Origin: Rheinheimera baltica DSM 14885
Lineage (GTDB): Bacteria > Pseudomonadota > Gammaproteobacteria > Enterobacterales > Alteromonadaceae
NCBI RefSeq assembly: GCF_000425345.1
Contig: NZ_AUDG01000001.1
Coordinates: forward strand, 124,001-188,000
Length of the DNA: 64,000 bases
Reading direction: 5' to 3'
In this document: piece by piece, positions 60,733 to 64,000 of the stretch
Position numbering within the stretch: the stretch's first letter is position 1
Layout: each line of letters starts with the position of its first letter
Notes under the pieces: generated by a model
Databases searched by the model: none
What the model saw: the letters and a program-made list of their open reading frames with translations, nothing else
Told to the model about the DNA's origin: nothing
Program-made: the position numbers and the translations under genes

Positions 60733-63700
60733 CTAGCTGAGCGATTCATTTGCCGTCTGATCGAGTATAAAAGTACCTCCCGCCAGCGGGACAACCATTT
60801 CAAAGCTACATCCCTGGCCCGCAAGAGAACTTACCCGGATCGTAGCGGAAAACTTGCTACACTGGTGTTTTAATGCTGACAGCCCAACACCCCGGCCTGA
60901 CAACTGTGTTACTGCAGATTTTGTTGTCAGCTCTTCTGCAAAAATAAGATGCAAAATGTCATCATCATTCATTTGCTGCAGGGCCGCGTTGTCGGCCAGT
61001 GCCTTTTCCACAGCATAGTGTTTAACCTGCTCAACGGCGATGCCTCTGCCATCATCGGAAATATTGATAAATAGACGCTGGTCCCGATATTGCACATCAC
61101 AGCTAAGGGTAGCGGCAGCGGTTTTGCCATCCGACAACCGTTCTTCCGGCAGTTCAATACCATGGTCTACCGCATTGCGGAATAAATGCACCATGGCATG
61201 TATTAACGGCTGGTAATAATTTGTATCCAGAAACACGGTATCACCGAGGTAGTTTACCGGTTGCAGTAACTTACCTTGCTGGCGGGCCAGCCGTTGTGCG
61301 GTAACAAAATGACAAGCTAGCGCCTCTTTTAGCGATTTATACTGCAGTTGCTGCAGCAATTTAGCTAACGGTTGGTTACCTTGAGCGGCAAAGTTTGCCT
61401 GTAGTTGCTGCACTAAACTCAATGGTACCGGCAACATTTTTTCCTGGGTAAAGAAATTGCCCCCCAGGTGTTGCTCTAGCACAGCCATAACATCTGCTAG
61501 TAGCGCAGAAAGCTGTTCAAATTGCGCTTCAGACAGATGGAAACCTACTGCCATTGCCGGGTCATTGAGTATGTTCTGTAATGCTTCTTCCAATTGATGT
61601 AATACTTCAGGAAAATGTGGGCAGTAAATTTGTGCCAGCAGCCCCTTGTAGGTATGGACCTCGCGGAACAACTCCCTCAGTTCGGCGTTACCGGGGTTTG
61701 ACCAGATTTTATTGGCCAGCTGAGTATCGATAAATTGACGGAAAGCTAATAAGGTGGCCCGGACCTCATCAGACTGCGTAAGGGCATAAACAATAAATCC
61801 GGCCTGCTGTTGCTGCTGCAACAGTTCGTGTTGCAATGTTTTTTGTTCGGTAATGTCACTTAAAATCACCATCACCTGATCAACACTGATTTTTTTGTAC
61901 TGTAGGTCGTAATACCGGCCTGCCAACTGCAGTTCGTTCGGTAACAGACTGAGGTAGGTATGCACCATATCCGCTGGCTGATCAGCCATCAGCACTTCGG
62001 GCAAAACGTCCTGATATAACGCTTGCAGGTTGTTATTGTCAGCCGCCAGTAAGTTCACAATATCGCCACTAAGACGAGGAGCATTAAAAATTTTCAGACA
62101 CTCTTTGCTGTAATCCGGCTCTAACTGCAATGCACTATTACAGGTTAAAAAGCCCTGACCTGTATTGTCCAGCAGGGCTTTAACTTGTTTCAGATGCAGC
62201 TGAGTTTGTTTATCCGCCAGATTAAGCTGCCGGTTAACCTGCTCCAGCGCTTGCATACTGTCACGATAAGCCTGAGTTCTTTCTTGCACCTGCGCTTCGA
62301 GTTGTGCCCGGTATTGTTTGCGTTGCAGCGCCTGTGAAATATGCCTCGAGACGTATTCCAGCAGTCGTCGCTCCTCGTCGGTATACCCAGGCCGATCATC
62401 ATAAATCTGCAAGCAAAGTACGCCGTAGGTTTGTTGCTCGCTAAATAAAGGCAACCCCAGCCAATATCTGGCAACACTGCCAAACCGTGGCTGCAAACCA
62501 CTTTGCTTAACAATTTTATCTTCATCACCATACAAGGCTATGCCATGCTGCAGGATCCATAAGGTCCAACTGCCGTTTAGCTTTTCGACCGCGACCTTGT
62601 CTTGTGGTTGCGGTAAATCGGTATCCTTTTCATCAGCGATGTAGGGAAATTGTATGGTTTGTTGTTGCTTATCGTACAAGGCGACAAAGAAATTTCTGGC
62701 AAATAGTAATGATGATATGGATTGATGCACGTCTTTTAGAAAACTGTGCATGTCAGCATCACCTGCCGCCAACTCACTGATAGTAAATAAAGTTTTTTGT
62801 ACTTTTTCGGTCTGAATCCGCTCTGCTACCTCTTGTGCCAACTTGGCGTTAACGTCAGACAGCGCCTGCAGAGACGTCTCTTTACTATGTAATAAGCTAG
62901 CCCTGGCCTGGTCTTTTTCCTGCTCCAACCTGTCGGCTCTAAGTGCTAAACCACTGGATAAAACAATCGCCTCAAGAATGGCACCTAAAAACAAAATATA
63001 TTCCGTGGCAGGGTAGGCCGCAATATAACCATAGGTTTTCAAAAATTGCAGTACACCGCCGGTCAGCACAAAAAAGCGGCCAACCAAATACAGTCTGGCA
63101 CCCTGCATGCCTTTGAGGCTAGCTAGCAACGCCACGGTAAACAGAATAAACACCATCACCAGGGCATTATAAACGGCCAGCAACATAGCAGTAGCGTAAC
63201 TAAACAAGCCGCTTAACAGCAGCAGTAAAACCGACCAGCAAACCAGCGCTTTTAAAGCGATTGCTACCTTGCCTGGTAAGGCTCTGCTATGGAAATACTC
63301 CAGCGTAAACAAGTAACTAGATATACTGAAGGCATATAGTGAAACAGGCACCAGCCAAAGCATGTTAGGGCCAGCATCCGGCCACAAATGAGTACTGCCT
63401 ATGCCGGTAACAGAAATAAATACTGATACTATAGTTACCAGAAACAGCACATAAATGGCGTTGGCTTTATCTTTTGTCCAAATAGCGACCAAGGCGTTGT
63501 AAATAACTAACAATAACAACACACCCAGGATAAAGCCTACCCAAAGGTATTTTTGTACAATACGTTGCTCACGCTGTGTTGCAGAAACAATTTCAACCGG
63601 CACCGACACGCTGGTGTTACTGACAATACGCAACAAAAAAACGTTCTCTGACGCTGCAGCGCCAACCGGAATATAATGTACTGTGGTGCCGGAGGTCCGC

Positions 63701-63999
63701 TCGGCCATGGGTATCGCGCTGCCTGCGCGGCCAATACGTTCCGGCTGACTATTGACCGGCGCAGTACGTGGCAGTTTGTACACTTCAATATCTTGCAATA
63801 ACGGGTAATCCAGGCTGATAAAATGAGGCTCAGCTAATCCCTCCCAGCCTTTGCCTGGAGTGATCCGTAACCAGAAAGCAGACTGACTGTAGCCGGCACT
63901 AAACTTCGTTAAGGCTAATGGCGTGAAAGCCGACTGGCTTGCATCAGAAGCAAGCTGCATAACGGTTAGCTGTTGTTCTTTATCTTCTAATACCGCCAA
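60733..63999 (-). CDS. 7TM-DISM sensor with CheA-like kinase module (cut by window edge)
   Basis: This 1088-residue open frame runs off the right edge, so the N terminus is missing. Visible order: a 7TMR-DISM extracellular domain (about 1-140), seven membrane helices (150-370), a coiled coil, a GAF-like domain (400-575), a PAS-like segment (610-740), an Hpt-like helix with HTYKG (about 775), and a CheA-type ATPase domain: HLFRNAVDHGIELPEERLSD, SDDGRGIAVEQ and SGRGVGLSALKHQ. There is no receiver or CheW domain. It may phosphorylate a response regulator encoded outside the window. Confidence 0.85.
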   Translation of the reverse strand: MAVLEDKEQQLTVMQLASDASQSAFTPLALTKFSAGYSQSAFWLRITPGKGWEGLAEPHFISLDYPLLQDIEVYKLPRTAPVNSQPERIGRAGSAIPMAERTSGTTVHYIPVGAAASENVFLLRIVSNTSVSVPVEIVSATQREQRIVQKYLWVGFILGVLLLLVIYNALVAIWTKDKANAIYVLFLVTIVSVFISVTGIGSTHLWPDAGPNMLWLVPVSLYAFSISSYLFTLEYFHSRALPGKVAIALKALVCWSVLLLLLSGLFSYATAMLLAVYNALVMVFILFTVALLASLKGMQGARLYLVGRFFVLTGGVLQFLKTYGYIAAYPATEYILFLGAILEAIVLSSGLALRADRLEQEKDQARASLLHSKETSLQALSDVNAKLAQEVAERIQTEKVQKTLFTISELAAGDADMHSFLKDVHQSISSLLFARNFFVALYDKQQQTIQFPYIADEKDTDLPQPQDKVAVEKLNGSWTLWILQHGIALYGDEDKIVKQSGLQPRFGSVARYWLGLPLFSEQQTYGVLCLQIYDDRPGYTDEERRLLEYVSRHISQALQRKQYRAQLEAQVQERTQAYRDSMQALEQVNRQLNLADKQTQLHLKQVKALLDNTGQGFLTCNSALQLEPDYSKECLKIFNAPRLSGDIVNLLAADNNNLQALYQDVLPEVLMADQPADMVHTYLSLLPNELQLAGRYYDLQYKKISVDQVMVILSDITEQKTLQHELLQQQQQAGFIVYALTQSDEVRATLLAFRQFIDTQLANKIWSNPGNAELRELFREVHTYKGLLAQIYCPHFPEVLHQLEEALQNILNDPAMAVGFHLSEAQFEQLSALLADVMAVLEQHLGGNFFTQEKMLPVPLSLVQQLQANFAAQGNQPLAKLLQQLQYKSLKEALACHFVTAQRLARQQGKLLQPVNYLGDTVFLDTNYYQPLIHAMVHLFRNAVDHGIELPEERLSDGKTAAATLSCDVQYRDQRLFINISDDGRGIAVEQVKHYAVEKALADNAALQQMNDDDILHLIFAEELTTKSAVTQLSGRGVGLSALKHQCSKFSATIRVSSLAGQGCSFEMVVPLAGGTFILDQTANESLS

Positions 64000-64000
64000 C

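Overview
The window looks like chromosomal DNA of a gammaproteobacterium in the Alteromonadales/Chromatiaceae neighbourhood (Rheinheimera, Arsukibacterium or Alishewanella type). This is an inference from gene content: ccoG-srkA-dsbA, a DUF3010 protein beside an orphan ParA, uvrA opposite a yajR-like/ssb pair, a KfrA-like coiled-coil protein, and GlyGly-CTERM and PEP-CTERM-like tails. No rRNA, tRNA or CRISPR array was seen.

Region A (1 to about 26.6 kb) is a large biosynthetic gene cluster that continues off the left edge. A leftward run of more than 20 closely packed genes starts with a type III PLP-dependent decarboxylase at 20054. It encodes a discrete, highly reducing type II polyketide/fatty-acid system: a fused KS-CLF, a ketoreductase with a degenerate SDR partner, a dehydratase with a degenerate hotdog partner, two ACPs, two short KASIII-like proteins plus the start of a third KASIII-like gene at the edge, a thioesterase, an AMP-dependent ligase, an acyl-CoA dehydrogenase and a shorter relative of it. 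It also encodes two exporters: a LolD/FtsX-type ABC pair with a LolA-like carrier, a lipoprotein and an outer-membrane barrel, and an ABC-2 type pair. Divergently transcribed are an asparagine-synthetase-like amidotransferase, a 38-codon ORF coupled by ATGA overlaps on both sides, and an Sfp-type phosphopantetheinyl transferase. Next come a luxI homologue, a RibD-like protein without its zinc ligands, and a luxR homologue. Two identical 16-bp lux-type boxes lie between the divergent biosynthetic operons, and three related boxes lie between luxI and the RibD-like gene. The best reading is a quorum-regulated polyene-like or polyunsaturated acyl product carrying nitrogen, exported to the cell surface. 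The product is not identifiable from sequence. The set resembles aryl polyene clusters but lacks their MMPL exporter, ammonia lyase and glycosyl/acyltransferases.

Region B (26.6 to 27.3 kb) holds a decayed IS3-family remnant that marks the boundary of the cluster.

Region C (27.3 to 64 kb) is mostly ordinary chromosome: ssb and a YajR-like transporter, a PEP-CTERM-like protein, uvrA with a possible SOS box, a small methyltransferase, an HNH nuclease, a RES/Xre toxin-antitoxin pair with a clear operator candidate, an outer-membrane protein, DUF4920, a nucleotidyltransferase-like pseudogene broken by one stop codon, DUF817, dsbA (CGGC active site), srkA, ccoG, DUF3010, a ParA-type ATPase with a small partner, a GlyGly-CTERM cyclophilin, topB, a KfrA-like protein, a metallo-beta-lactamase-fold lipoprotein, two small membrane proteins, an amidohydrolase, an ECF sigma factor with its membrane partner, a GH16-like lipoprotein, a glycerate-kinase-like P-loop kinase, a small ABC exporter, an AtoE-type transporter, a two-DTG aspartic protease and, cut by the right edge, a CheA-like 7TM sensor kinase.
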